Numbered from the stretch's first letter, positions 17,425-27,000 are shown. The stretch: 64,000 nucleotides of DNA from Sporocytophaga sp. (GCA_024707265.1 JANQAB010000009.1:124001-188000); one strand, 5' to 3'. Program-made: numbers and translations. Notes: generated from the sequence alone by a model not told the origin.

Positions 17425-17572
17425 TAATCAATTAATGTTATTTTAATTCCAGTGTCTTCTAATAATTTTTTTAACGGGCTACTGGGTTCGCATTTTTTAA
17501 ATACCCATTCAATTTGCCATCCCTGAATTTTTATCAATACACCATCCAATTCTACCTCTTTTTCTTATTAGC
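17425..17572 (-). pseudogene. Out-of-frame C-terminal end of the nuclease toxin
   Basis: After ELIRK the toxin frame leaves the expected sequence and stops at 17509. Removing one base from the run of five T (plus strand 17559-17563) lets the frame go on as EVELDGVLIKIQGWQIEW and then VFKKCEPSSPLKKLLEDTG and IKITLID, ending at TAG 17425. This G-W-x-(I/V)-E-W followed by a helix and a G-I-K-(I/V) strand is the usual end of PD-(D/E)xK polymorphic toxin tips. So the present 3' end is a frameshift, real or technical. Confidence 0.7.
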
Positions 17573-20500
17573 TCGGTTCCATATACTTTACCATCACTAT
17601 ATTCCTTAAATTCTATCCCCAGAGCACGTTTAACGTCCGCAATATCTAACCTCCTTTTTTGCGATCCTATATTTATTGTTACTTCTCTTTTTCCCCAACC
17701 AATTGCAGTGAAATAATCATCAACTCCTTTATGAGCCGTAACAGCTTTTTTAATATTACCATCATAAATATTGCTCCATGATTTATAGTCCAATGCAGAG
17801 CTACCTTTATCCTCTTTGTGTTGAGCCCACCGTTCTGCTTTATGTTCTGGGGTCCATGAATCAATATCAAATGGAGGATCATTTTTAAATCCATTGTAAA
17901 TATCATCTAATTCTTTTTCAGGAATTTTTAGATCAATCCATGTTCTACTATCAGGAGTGTTTTTAAAACTTGCAATTAATTTTGATTTCTCTACTCCCGT
18001 TTCTTTTATAAACTTTGAAATCTTACTTAAATCATTACTATTTAATCGTAGTGATGGATCAATTTGTAATACGTCCCACGCATCAATCAATTTGGACTCC
18101 TCAATCAACTTCACCAAATTCTTTGCTAAATCATTATTCCCAGCCAAATCATCAGCCAAATTCGATCTTGCCCTTATCTGATCCAGCAATCCACTTGTAA
18201 TAAGATCATCAACTTTATTGTCAGGAACATTATTCATTATTCCAGTGATCTTATCCATTGGAACACCTTGCAATTTATCAAGTATCTGCCCAAGTTTATC
18301 TGGATCGGGAACTTTAGAAGAAAGCTTTTCAAATTGAGATTTACTTCCAACCCTTTTTATATTATCCAGGTTCTTTTCATACAAGGCTTTTGCTGTTGCA
18401 GTTTTTACCTTATCTAAATTATCAAAATCAGAGGGATCTAGCTTAACACCATACTGGTCTAAATTCTTGTTTATAAATGAATCCATCTTTTTGATAAAAT
18501 CCTTGAATGAGGAATAAGGCAATTGGTCTGCCTGATTCATAAATCTATATGAATAGCCGGAGGCATAAGCAAGAACAAGACCGTTAAAGTCATTTGGTGT
18601 TTTATAGAATATGGATTTGTATGTGTTAAGCGAAGCGAGATAGAGGTCGTCGAGTAAACTTCCAAAATTATCAGCCAAAAGCCTTCCATATTCAGCGAGA
18701 TCTGTTATAATGACTCTTATTGCTCTGGCTCCAGCGTCAACATTTTTGGTAATTAAGTTGCCAATAGCACCGATAAGTCCTTTAAAAGAATTATAAAGAT
18801 TATCAGCAGATTTAGCCAGTACAGCGATAAACCTTTCGCCTTTAATAATTGCTGAGATTTCTGCTACACCAATAAACAATGCTGCAATCTGTTCCAGTAA
18901 ATAGCCATATTGATAGAATGATTTATAGTCCCCTTGGCTCAGAACAGATCCGTAGTTTTTAATTCCTGTCCAGCATTTACCAGCAGCACTGCAGCCGGCA
19001 TCTATTAATTTACCAAGGAGATCATTAAAAGCTCTGTAAACATTTTCCCTATTATCATATAACAACAAAAGAGTTTGATTGACTGTTGACCTTGTATTTT
19101 CATTAAAGGCATATTTGTATGTAAACAGGACAAGTTTGTAAGGTATAACATGAGCTTCTCCAACCACACTAATACTCATTCTAACTACATCTGATGTTCC
19201 ACTTATATCATCCAGTATTCCATTGATCATACCTGCAAAAAATGCTACAGTATTATCCCATTTGTACCAATCTTCAGGAATTCTGTTGTCTTTGATAACC
19301 TTTGAAATAGTACCAATAAAGGTAGTAATCTGAGAAAATCCATAATCAATACTATCTAACCCTACCTCAAAATATTTCTGAAAAACCTCATTGTTACTAA
19401 GTACTGAGATTTCTTTCCAAAGCGAGTCTAAATTCTCATTAGCCAAAAAGGCAAAATTATCTCCTAATTTTGTATCCCAATGAACTACAATTTCACCATT
19501 TTCCTCTTTGAAATGCATGGCTACAATGAAATCATTGTTCTCCGGTTTTTCTGACAGTACAAGATCCCTGGCATCTTTTCCTTTATATAGCCTTTTATCA
19601 GATGTGGTAATAATTTTAAGATTAGCTGAATTATTCTGAGCTTTCCACTTACTTAAATCAGAGACGAGGAACCTATCAAGGAATTGTTTCATTCCCGCAT
19701 AATCCTTAAGCCCTGTGCCATTGAAATTTGTAAATGAAGCCGACTGGGACGAAGCAGAGGTACTGTTTAAAAGCAATCTTATATTTTGCTTTTCTTCATC
19801 CGTTAAATGAGTTAAAGTAACAAGATACTTATAGTTTTCTGTGGAGACGAGATTCTTATCTGTTAACTCAAGCAGAAGGGCAGGTAGTTGGTAAACATAA
19901 TTTCCCAGAACAGTGGTTCTGTGAGCGAAAGCCACATCCGTATCCGGATCTTGTCCATCTAGTTCAAACCTGAAATCCTTAGAGGCAAGCTGTGAGCTGA
20001 CTTCAATAAGCTCGTGCAATGACTTCTTTTCGGAATTTTTTAAATCCTTTCCTGTAGCAATATAAACAGGGTACTTAAAGAAAAATATATTCTTTGCTCT
20101 ATCCTGACTAAGTAAACTTTCTACATTGAGTAATATCCCTTTAGAACTCAATCCACTCAGTCTGCATAATTCTTCTGTGTATTCTTTCAGATATTTGTCT
20201 GTTTCATCTGGAGTAATTATGTCATAATGTAATTTTCCATCTTTCTCATACCGTATCCATTTGTTTTCCGGATAGAAAACATTCAAGAGCACATAGAACC
20301 TTACTTTATCATCATTGAATTTTTTTTGTAAGGCAATATTCTTTTCCGCCAGTTTATTATTGAGTTCAGTTGCACTATTCTGTTTTAAAAAGGGAAGATT
20401 ATTTACTTTGGCTCGCAAATCGACCAGATATTCGGTTTCTGAAAATCTTCCTGCCTTTGTCAGTTTTTCATTTTCCCTAATGAGATTGTTAAGTTCCTTT

Positions 20501-20835
20501 ATCGCTATATCCAGTCTTTCATCATATACCTTTCTGATTGCCTCTACTTTTAATCTATTATGCTCCCTTACATATTTTTCAATTTCAAGAGAATTATAGT
20601 TGTCTTGTTTTATTGTTTCTTTTGAAAGCTGCTTATTGAGACGATCAAAATCATCTTTTCTTTGCTTCTCTGCCTTAGAATAATATTCACTTTTAAAACT
20701 TTCCCTATTAAAGAAACTATTTAATAGTTCTTCTTTAGTGAGAAAATATGAATGCGAAACTTCTGCTTTCAGAAGATTTACTGATCCCAGAATAAAGATC
20801 AGTGCAAGAAAAATATGTAATACTATTCGCTTCAT
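17509..20835 (-). CDS. Large secreted protein with C-terminal PD-(D/E)xK nuclease toxin tip
   Basis: 1108 residues as read, about 1136 after frame correction. There is a signal peptide (hydrophobic LHIFLALIFILGSVNLLKA), then a Lys/Glu-rich coiled-coil N-terminal third. A long helical middle follows with apolar segments around 655-710, and then a repeated helical linker (DKLGQILDKLQGVPMDKITG). The C-terminal ~110 residues start near WTPEHKAERWAQHKE and carry RRLDIADVKRALGIEFKEY. There D1064 and E1075-F-K1077 fit the D...E-x-K nuclease signature of RHS/CdiA-type tips. The start is 1 bp after the stop of the TANFOR gene, so it belongs to the barrel/TANFOR operon. I read it as a polymorphic toxin exported with those partners. 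No T9SS sorting domain is seen. Confidence 0.7.
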   Translation of the reverse strand: MKRIVLHIFLALIFILGSVNLLKAEVSHSYFLTKEELLNSFFNRESFKSEYYSKAEKQRKDDFDRLNKQLSKETIKQDNYNSLEIEKYVREHNRLKVEAIRKVYDERLDIAIKELNNLIRENEKLTKAGRFSETEYLVDLRAKVNNLPFLKQNSATELNNKLAEKNIALQKKFNDDKVRFYVLLNVFYPENKWIRYEKDGKLHYDIITPDETDKYLKEYTEELCRLSGLSSKGILLNVESLLSQDRAKNIFFFKYPVYIATGKDLKNSEKKSLHELIEVSSQLASKDFRFELDGQDPDTDVAFAHRTTVLGNYVYQLPALLLELTDKNLVSTENYKYLVTLTHLTDEEKQNIRLLLNSTSASSQSASFTNFNGTGLKDYAGMKQFLDRFLVSDLSKWKAQNNSANLKIITTSDKRLYKGKDARDLVLSEKPENNDFIVAMHFKEENGEIVVHWDTKLGDNFAFLANENLDSLWKEISVLSNNEVFQKYFEVGLDSIDYGFSQITTFIGTISKVIKDNRIPEDWYKWDNTVAFFAGMINGILDDISGTSDVVRMSISVVGEAHVIPYKLVLFTYKYAFNENTRSTVNQTLLLLYDNRENVYRAFNDLLGKLIDAGCSAAGKCWTGIKNYGSVLSQGDYKSFYQYGYLLEQIAALFIGVAEISAIIKGERFIAVLAKSADNLYNSFKGLIGAIGNLITKNVDAGARAIRVIITDLAEYGRLLADNFGSLLDDLYLASLNTYKSIFYKTPNDFNGLVLAYASGYSYRFMNQADQLPYSSFKDFIKKMDSFINKNLDQYGVKLDPSDFDNLDKVKTATAKALYEKNLDNIKRVGSKSQFEKLSSKVPDPDKLGQILDKLQGVPMDKITGIMNNVPDNKVDDLITSGLLDQIRARSNLADDLAGNNDLAKNLVKLIEESKLIDAWDVLQIDPSLRLNSNDLSKISKFIKETGVEKSKLIASFKNTPDSRTWIDLKIPEKELDDIYNGFKNDPPFDIDSWTPEHKAERWAQHKEDKGSSALDYKSWSNIYDGNIKKAVTAHKGVDDYFTAIGWGKREVTINIGSQKRRLDIADVKRALGIEFKEYSDGKVYGTELIRKRGRIGWCIDKNSGMAN

Positions 20836-20836
20836 T

Positions 20837-23080
20837 TTATTTTACTTCCGCTTTAATTTTGCTTTCAATAAATTCCTGTATAGCTTCTTCCAGCTGCTCA
20901 CTTTCCTTTCCGGCAAGCAACTCTTTTGCTAATGTAGGATTGGAATTTTCCAGTGAATTTTCAAGGCTATTCTGCAATTGTTTTAGTTTTTCTTTTTCTG
21001 TTGATTGGTTAAGGTAAATGATTCTAGCATTTAAAGAATCCAGGTCTGTACTTATGTTATTTAATTTCTGAGCTAAAGTTACATAATTATTAATGCTTGC
21101 ATTCCTGCTTATGTATTTCGGAGATAATCCTGACGAAGCTGCAGACGGACTACTTACTTTATTAATATCAAGAGTTCCTCCATTTCCAGAGCCAAAGCTG
21201 ATTTTCTTTCTCTCTTCTTCCGTAGTTTTTAAAATTATTTCGACTGCCTGATAAGCGCTATCAGCCTGTTTGTATACCTTTACAGCCACAAGACTGTCAG
21301 TAGCAATCATTTTTCTTATCACTTTAAGGAAAGGAGAACTCATACGGGAGGCCAATGCTCCGCTTGTTGTACTCTCCACACTACTCACATGAATCGTCTT
21401 CCCATTCACCACCACAATATCCCCTTCTTTAATCTGAGTATCTTTTGTAACAATAACTTGCTTACCATTGACAGTAATGGTATCGCCTTCCTTAACCTTT
21501 ACACTGCCGTTCAGAATAATTACTTTAGCTGCATCCGATTCAGCAGTTTGATTGGCCTTTTCATTGGCCTTATTGTTCTTTCCGGAGTTCTTATGCTCTG
21601 TTACTTTATTATCCGGTGTTTCCTGACAAATATCATTCTTCAAAGGAGGTGTAGGAGCCATTGATCTGTATTTGTCAATGTTAGCTTTTACTGATACGAT
21701 CTTTCCTTTATAGACCTCATATTTCTTATTTACACTGATATTATTAAAAGCCGTGAGGATGTATGTATTAAGGAATGGAATGTAAGCAACTCCCGTTCCG
21801 GTAAAAATTCCATTTGTACCCGTAGCAGAAGTAACCCTTACCTGAAAGCCGTCTACATACAATACATCATTTGGGAAAAGCAATTCGAGATTCGTTGTAT
21901 TGTCAACTGTCGGTTTATTAACAGTAACACCGCAATCCTTAAATTCAGAGGAAACTCTGGTGCTGAAGGTATCAAGTGGACTGAACTCGCTTTCAACAGG
22001 ATCACATGTACTTTGTATCTGGTATTCATACTGCTTATTAGCAGAAAGGCCTTTAATTTCGGTTGAACTCTGAAAAGCTTCGTTTTTATACCAGGTGCTT
22101 GTTCCTTTTTCCCGGTATTGAACAATAAAGCTTTGCGGCCCAAACATCTGATCCCAGCTTATTTTTGCTGTCTGTGGACTTTGAACTTCAGCCTTAATAT
22201 TTACAGGAGCCTTGCAAGGATCTCCATAAGTAAACATGCAGACTTCAGAATAGCCATTGTTCTTAAACAGATCTTTACCTCCTTTATCCTTTGCCTGAAC
22301 TCTCCAGGCATATTGTTGTCCCGGTATCAGTTGAGTTTCAGAAATTCCATAATATAAAGTGGAATTGTCTGTAACCGCTTCGAATATGGGAGGAGAACTT
22401 AACATGGCATCATTAGGATTTCTTCCAATGGGCATTATCTGCACTAACCGGAAATGATACTCCGTAGTAAAAGAAGCATTGGGAGAAGTCAGGTGCATCG
22501 GAAGCCACTGAAATACTATATTCTGTGGATACAGCACTCTTATCTGACTCTGGCAGGTGGGAGTAACAATCCTCGGTGGATCATTCAATACAATCCACGC
22601 CTGACTTACGGATTTATTCGAGATGACCTTGTTCCTTTCATAGTCATATACCTGGATCGAAAACTTATAAATGCCTTCTGGTAGCGAAGCATTTTTCTGG
22701 TATTGTTCTTTAGTGATTCCCTGAAAGATCAGATTATTAGGATCAAAATAAGGCGCAAGATCTGCTCCGCTTAATCTTTCCATCATCCCGGAAGTCAATG
22801 CGATAGCAGGATAGTAACCATCTGGCTTAGATTGAATTTTAATTCCTACGCCCTCAATGGTCAGCTGAAGCTTTACATTATAAGTTGGAATATTGGCGTC
22901 ATTGAAAAGAAGACTTACAAATAGTTTTTCATTTTCAGGATTGGCATAGTCGGACAAATACAATGAATACGGTGGTATCAATTGCGAATTTACCGTAACA
23001 GGATATGTCTGTGCAAAGACATGTTTTCCGGTTACCAGAATTAAAAATGCTATAAAATAAAAACGTAAAAATCTCTTCAT
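20837..23080 (-). CDS. TANFOR/fibronectin type III surface protein
   Basis: 747 residues with a signal peptide (LRFYFIAFLILVTGKHVFAQ). The first ~170 mature residues (YPVTVNSQLIPPYSLYLSDY, LPEGIYKFSIQVYD) fit what I recall as the TANFOR domain of Bacteroidota surface proteins. Next come an Ig/FN3-like region (CQSQIRVLYPQNIVFQWLPM, QQYAWRVQAKD) and a fibronectin type III module (APVNIKAEVQSPQTAKISWD). Residues ~530-575 hold two copies of a GD-(T/I)-(I/V)-VNGK-x-(I/V)-V strand hairpin. The end is a coiled coil of about 110 residues. It is 1 bp from both neighbours (barrel gene upstream, toxin gene downstream), so the three products probably act together in the envelope. Confidence 0.7.
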   Translation of the reverse strand: MKRFLRFYFIAFLILVTGKHVFAQTYPVTVNSQLIPPYSLYLSDYANPENEKLFVSLLFNDANIPTYNVKLQLTIEGVGIKIQSKPDGYYPAIALTSGMMERLSGADLAPYFDPNNLIFQGITKEQYQKNASLPEGIYKFSIQVYDYERNKVISNKSVSQAWIVLNDPPRIVTPTCQSQIRVLYPQNIVFQWLPMHLTSPNASFTTEYHFRLVQIMPIGRNPNDAMLSSPPIFEAVTDNSTLYYGISETQLIPGQQYAWRVQAKDKGGKDLFKNNGYSEVCMFTYGDPCKAPVNIKAEVQSPQTAKISWDQMFGPQSFIVQYREKGTSTWYKNEAFQSSTEIKGLSANKQYEYQIQSTCDPVESEFSPLDTFSTRVSSEFKDCGVTVNKPTVDNTTNLELLFPNDVLYVDGFQVRVTSATGTNGIFTGTGVAYIPFLNTYILTAFNNISVNKKYEVYKGKIVSVKANIDKYRSMAPTPPLKNDICQETPDNKVTEHKNSGKNNKANEKANQTAESDAAKVIILNGSVKVKEGDTITVNGKQVIVTKDTQIKEGDIVVVNGKTIHVSSVESTTSGALASRMSSPFLKVIRKMIATDSLVAVKVYKQADSAYQAVEIILKTTEEERKKISFGSGNGGTLDINKVSSPSAASSGLSPKYISRNASINNYVTLAQKLNNISTDLDSLNARIIYLNQSTEKEKLKQLQNSLENSLENSNPTLAKELLAGKESEQLEEAIQEFIESKIKAEVK

Positions 23081-23081
23081 G

Positions 23082-24446
23082 TCAAAATGTATAGCTATAT
23101 CCTAAGTTTCCTGTAAACTCTGTATAATCGGGAGATACCTTAGAATATTTATTGAGAATAATCATGTTGAATGTCAGATTGCTTTTCTTCTGAAATCTGT
23201 ATGCAAGTCCCGCTACAAAGTTAATTGCTCTGCCTGTATTTACCTTTTCAGTCAAAAGGAAATTGTATGTTGTAGTGAGACTCGTTTTTAATTTCTTGTC
23301 CAAAAAAAGTTTTGAAACAGAAGCATTCGGTCCTACCCCGTAAGAATTTACATCAGCCATATTATTCTGATTGGCATTAACGCCTGCTGTAATGGATAGC
23401 TGAATCGGCACCAATGAAAATCTGTAAGCAAGGTTGGTATTGTAAAATCTGGATGTATTATTCGTGATCTGTTCGCCTTGCGTCTGTGTGGCTTTCTGGA
23501 AAGAAAAGTTAAGGTTTACCCCATGCTTTTTCTCTTTTCCCGTAGAATTATATCCCGCATTAAAACCTGCACTTTCTGATACCTGATAGAAGTTAAGCGT
23601 ATCAAGGGTTTGGAACTGGTTAAAGTTCTGAGATATCTTATTGTATGTTTTAAAGTTCGAATACTGACCTGCAAAATTCCATCTCTGATTGGGCACATAA
23701 CTGACAGCTCCTGATCCTAATATTCTCTTCACGGTGCTTAATTCCTGTTTGTTGAGGTTATTTCTTTGCACGCCTACATTTGCAGAGATATTCATTTTCT
23801 GTTTTAAGAGTCTGACAGAAGGCGCAATGGTAATGTTCTCCAGGTCATTGTTAAAGAAGTAAGTACCGAGTGTCTTGTATTGAGGATCTATTCTTTCGTA
23901 CATCAATCCAAGGCTATATAAATTAGCGTTGTATGTCAGGCTGCTTTTAAATGCGCCGTAAAACTGTGTAGAGTTTCTTACAGGAAAGAAAGGACTGAAG
24001 ATGTTCGTTTGCCCTCCTGTTTCAATTGGCGCTCTTAAATCTCTTGTATAAGCGCTCCGGGCATATTCGGCCGCTATGACTATTCTCTTAGCCAGTTCCT
24101 TTTGCATATTGACAGAAAATACCATATTCTCTGCAGGACGAATATCGCTCTTTACAGGTGCCTCTATCGATCTTACATCATCCTTTGCTGAAAACCAGAT
24201 GAGGTCGATGAAATCAGCCCCTTTGCCAATACCGATTTTAAAACCCATCCCCATCCTTTTATAAGATGGAATTTCATTGGAGGCATTCAGCGTATCTTCC
24301 TTTACAGCTTTGCTTAGTCTTCCATACATGGCAGAGATACGAAAGATGCCCGGAGTCAAATCGACACCTCCTCCAAGAAATGTATGGCCGGCAAGACTGT
24401 ATTGTGAAAAGGTCATATTTCGATATCCTATATGTGCTGTACCCAT
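23082..24446 (-). pseudogene. Outer-membrane beta-barrel protein, main part (frameshifted gene)
   Basis: 454 codons of transmembrane beta-barrel pattern: alternating residues, aromatic girdles and a final strand ending in Phe (TGNLGYSYTF). The frame starts inside the protein: GYRNMTFSQYSLAGHTFLGG follows directly on the SPHWKW that ends the upstream frame. Reading one extra G in the GGG run at about 24434-24436 joins both into one protein of about 568 residues with the signal peptide at 24.7 kb. The main barrel is otherwise open to its end, 1 bp before the TANFOR gene. Likely role: outer-membrane partner or exporter for the TANFOR/toxin proteins. Could be live if the base is a sequencing error. 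Confidence 0.7.
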
Positions 24447-24790
24447 TTCCAGTGAGGGCTCAGTCCATATTGAGAGAACGGTTGATTATAGGCCATCCGG
24501 TTCTGGTTTGACCAGGTAACTGAAAAAGGAACTACCCATTGATAGATATTAAAAATAACTCCGCCATTGATAAATGCCAGATAAGGTGGTCTTCTGTTAG
24601 GAATGCCGCTCACAGCATAAAGCGTTTGTGTGGTTCCGATTGTACCGGAAACCTTTATTGGCTTTTCTTTGCCTATTGCTTCAATATCCTGAGCTTGGGA
24701 AAAATTAAAAGGAATAGCCAGTAATGACATGATGAGTGCCATTCTTATGACATGAAAATGCTTTGTAAGAAAAAGGTAAAAAGCTGGCAT
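24428..24790 (-). pseudogene. N-terminal part of the outer-membrane beta-barrel protein
   Basis: 120 codons with a signal peptide (VIRMALIMSLLAIPFNFSQAQ, preceded by 13 residues; an internal Met gives a shorter, more usual start). The mature start IKVSGTIGTTQTLYAVSG and PFSVTWSNQNRMAYNQPFSQ are barrel-like strands. The frame ends after WKWVQHI because of a one-base shift relative to the following frame. It begins the barrel/TANFOR/toxin operon; the gap upstream to 25.28 kb should hold its promoter. Confidence 0.65.
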
Positions 24791-25281
24791 TTATAAAAGT
24801 TTACATTCCCCGTAAAAATTTCATTACAATATAACAGAATTTTATTTACACTACACGAACAGTATTATTTTTTCGATAAACAATCAAATACTCCCTCCTC
24901 TTTCTCCAAAATCTTCAATTCGCAATTACAAAAATACAACTTCAGCTATGTAATATTCGGTGAGCTACTTTCTTGTTTTAACATTGATTCTTTCATTTAA
25001 CAGTACAATTTTAGTCTCCAACATTGCTTTGATATTTACATCTCCTTTTTGCGGCAAGCCTTTAATTCCGGACATCTAAAACTGGCTATACCACTGGGGA
25101 TTTAATTCAATCAACTTTCCAGGCTTATAACCCAGATTCGATTTTTTTCCACATATCGCTGATTTTATTAGTTTTGCATATTATTGCCAATAATAAACTG
25201 TATTTTACATTCTACCTGAATAAAATATTCACAACAAAAGAATATCTCATAGGTAAACATTAAACTTATTTTCAATTGGTT
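24791..25281. other. Divergent promoter region
   Basis: 490 bp between the minus-strand barrel operon and the plus-strand XRE regulator. It has no gene on either strand. It contains one palindrome (25179-25195) near the regulator and is otherwise AT-rich. Promoters for both directions must lie here, but I could not place -33/-7 boxes with confidence. Confidence 0.5.
25179..25195. promoter_or_regulatory. Palindrome, possible operator of the XRE regulator
   Basis: TATTATTG and CAATAATA flank a single C, a perfect 8-bp inverted repeat about 85 bp upstream of the regulator start. XRE proteins often bind such sites in their own promoter. The A/T-rich make-up means chance is possible. Confidence 0.35.
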
Positions 25282-25656
25282 ATGCTAACATTAGGAAACA
25301 AAATAAAGAAGGTCAGAGAAATTAAAGGTTTCAAACAGGAATACATGGCTGAGATCCTGGGCATCAGCCAACCCAGCTATAGCAAGATCGAGACGGATGA
25401 GGCTGGTGTAAGTCAGGAAAGACTGGAACAGATTGCCAAAGCTCTTGAAGTCTCTGTGGCGGATATATTGGCTTTTGATGAGAAACTCTTCTTTAACCAG
25501 ACTAATAACAAAACTGCCGTAGGTTACAACAATACTGTCAATCAGTATGGTGTTACTGACAATGAGAGAAAGCTCTATGAAGATAAGATAAAGTTGCTGG
25601 AAGAAATGCTGGAGATGAAGAATAAGGAGATTGAGAGATTGAAGACCTCTAAATAA
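25282..25656 (+). CDS. XRE-family helix-turn-helix regulator with coiled-coil tail
   Basis: 124 residues from the ATG at 25282; an in-frame TTG two codons earlier is less likely. Residues ~5-62 form a classic XRE/Cro HTH (MAEILGISQPSYSKIETDEA, ERLEQIAKALEVSVADIL). A linker with asparagines (NNKTAVGYNNTVNQYG) leads to a C-terminal coiled coil (KIKLLEEMLEMKNKEIERL), which should mediate dimerisation. It is divergent from the barrel/TANFOR/toxin operon across a 490-bp gap and could control it, but such small regulators are also common on their own. A good hairpin terminator follows. Confidence 0.85.
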   Translation: MLTLGNKIKKVREIKGFKQEYMAEILGISQPSYSKIETDEAGVSQERLEQIAKALEVSVADILAFDEKLFFNQTNNKTAVGYNNTVNQYGVTDNERKLYEDKIKLLEEMLEMKNKEIERLKTSK

Positions 25657-25672
25657 TTTTTTGAGTATAATG

Positions 25673-25700
25673 AAAGCCGGACTATGATGTTCGGCTTTTT
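25673..25700 (+). terminator. Rho-independent terminator
   Basis: AAAGCCG and CGGCTTT arms around a GACTATGATGTT-type loop, followed by a T run, 16 bp after the stop of the XRE gene. It also lies 20 bp from the end of the convergent gene and may serve both. Confidence 0.75.
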
Positions 25701-25720
25701 AGTTAAATAAGGGAATATCA

Positions 25721-26035
25721 CTATTCTGAATCATTTTCGAATTCATTTTTTAGAAATTTCATATAATTTCTTAGCAATCCTTCAATCTGAATAGCAGCAA
25801 CAGGATTTGCCGAATGAACTTTAAATTTTAAGTTCCTTAAATCAATTCCAGATTCATAAACTAACCGCTTTGCCTCCGCATACCCATCAGCCCCTACTTC
25901 TCCACTTTCGTCTAATCCAAGATCATTATCAAAACTAATAAAATCCGGAAGTCCATTGTTCTTGATGTAATTAACAAAGTCATCATAATTTCTCACTACA
26001 TCAAATTCGGATTTCATTGATTTATCATAAATCAT
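25721..26035 (-). CDS. Receiver-like small protein (cyclic-phosphate processing receiver type)
   Basis: 104 residues resembling the stand-alone receiver-like domains of the cREC type. The sequence has FDVVRNYDDFVNYIKNNGLP, then DFISFDNDLG with the central Asp pair, GYAEAKRLV and VHSANPVAAIQIEGLLRN. Family members usually start about ten residues earlier with an L-D-D-x-R-x-P segment. Here the N-terminus is MIYDKSMKSEF, so the acidic pair is missing or the gene is 5'-truncated. Cytoplasmic. Partners in RNA or nucleotide processing are known for the family, but none is encoded nearby. Confidence 0.6.
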   Translation of the reverse strand: MIYDKSMKSEFDVVRNYDDFVNYIKNNGLPDFISFDNDLGLDESGEVGADGYAEAKRLVYESGIDLRNLKFKVHSANPVAAIQIEGLLRNYMKFLKNEFENDSE

Positions 26036-26207
26036 GTCAACAGCCTTATATCATTTAGGAATAATTTTCTTCTAAATGGATTACTATTCATTTCCTATTG
26101 TCTTTTTTCTATAATCAAATGATTAGGACTTGCGAATTCGGTAATACAACCCAACTGGCAAGTCCTGTAAAAGAGTTTTACTTTTTGACTATAACAAAAG
26201 TGTAAGT

Positions 26208-26669
26208 CTATTTAGTCGTTACTTCAAAGGTTATAGGTCTGGTATAGGTTCTATCTGTATATCGATAGATTACACAGTCTGTACATGTTGAAGTAATATA
26301 GCCTTTTCTGACTTTAACATTCACTTTACCTGAAGAACCATACATTTGGTAAGTATCCGGAGCAAAAAAATATACTAATAAAAAATCCTGCTTACTCATA
26401 TCCAAAACTGTATCTCTTAATGGTTTTTGATCAAATACTAATTGCAGTCCCCAATAAGGGGTTGGTTGTGCTCTTTGCGTAAATACGCCATTCCAAGTAC
26501 TATCTTTAGTAGGTTCGGCCGTATATTCCTTGTCTTCAAAAGTGAATTTTGCACCAACAACAGGTAAAGGGGCCTCAGCAGGTGCAGGATCTTTACTTTT
26601 TTTACCACATGACAATGTAAAAGCAGAAGCAACCAACAGACCAAGAAAAAAATTACAAGAAATTTTCAT
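26208..26669 (-). CDS. Small lipoprotein of unknown function
   Basis: About 153 residues. The open frame is longer, but the ATG at 26669 starts a proper lipoprotein signal with lipobox TLSC (Cys21) and a GKKSKDPAPAEAPLP linker. The mature domain is all-beta (KFTFEDKEYTAEPTKDS, WGLQLVFDQKPL). Two Cys close together (TCTDCVIYRYTD) could form a disulfide or bind metal. It stands alone between repeats. No family recognised. Confidence 0.65.
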   Translation of the reverse strand: MKISCNFFLGLLVASAFTLSCGKKSKDPAPAEAPLPVVGAKFTFEDKEYTAEPTKDSTWNGVFTQRAQPTPYWGLQLVFDQKPLRDTVLDMSKQDFLLVYFFAPDTYQMYGSSGKVNVKVRKGYITSTCTDCVIYRYTDRTYTRPITFEVTTK

Positions 26670-27000
26670 AATAGTTATTTTAAGGTTTAAGTGAAAAATG
26701 ACATTTATTATTGTTGAAAAATATTGATTTAAAAATATGATTTTTTTTCCGCATAACAAGACAGAGTATGCATTATAAACAAGAAAAAACCAACCTGTTC
26801 CACCTTGATCCTTCATCCAATTATTATCATCACTGTTCTGAAAACTATCTCAATAGATGACGAAGTTTTGGCAACAGCTATTTTAGACAAATTGCTTTAT
26901 AGATGCGAGATCATAAACTTACCGGAAAAAAGCTACCGAATGAAAAATAGAAAATCTTTTCTTGAAAACTAAAATTATCCCTCTATATTGATTTCCAGTT

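Noticed and set aside
24400..24460. Programmed -1 frameshift in the barrel gene
   Set aside because: No X-XXY-YYZ slippery heptamer and no obvious downstream pseudoknot; a missing G is simpler.
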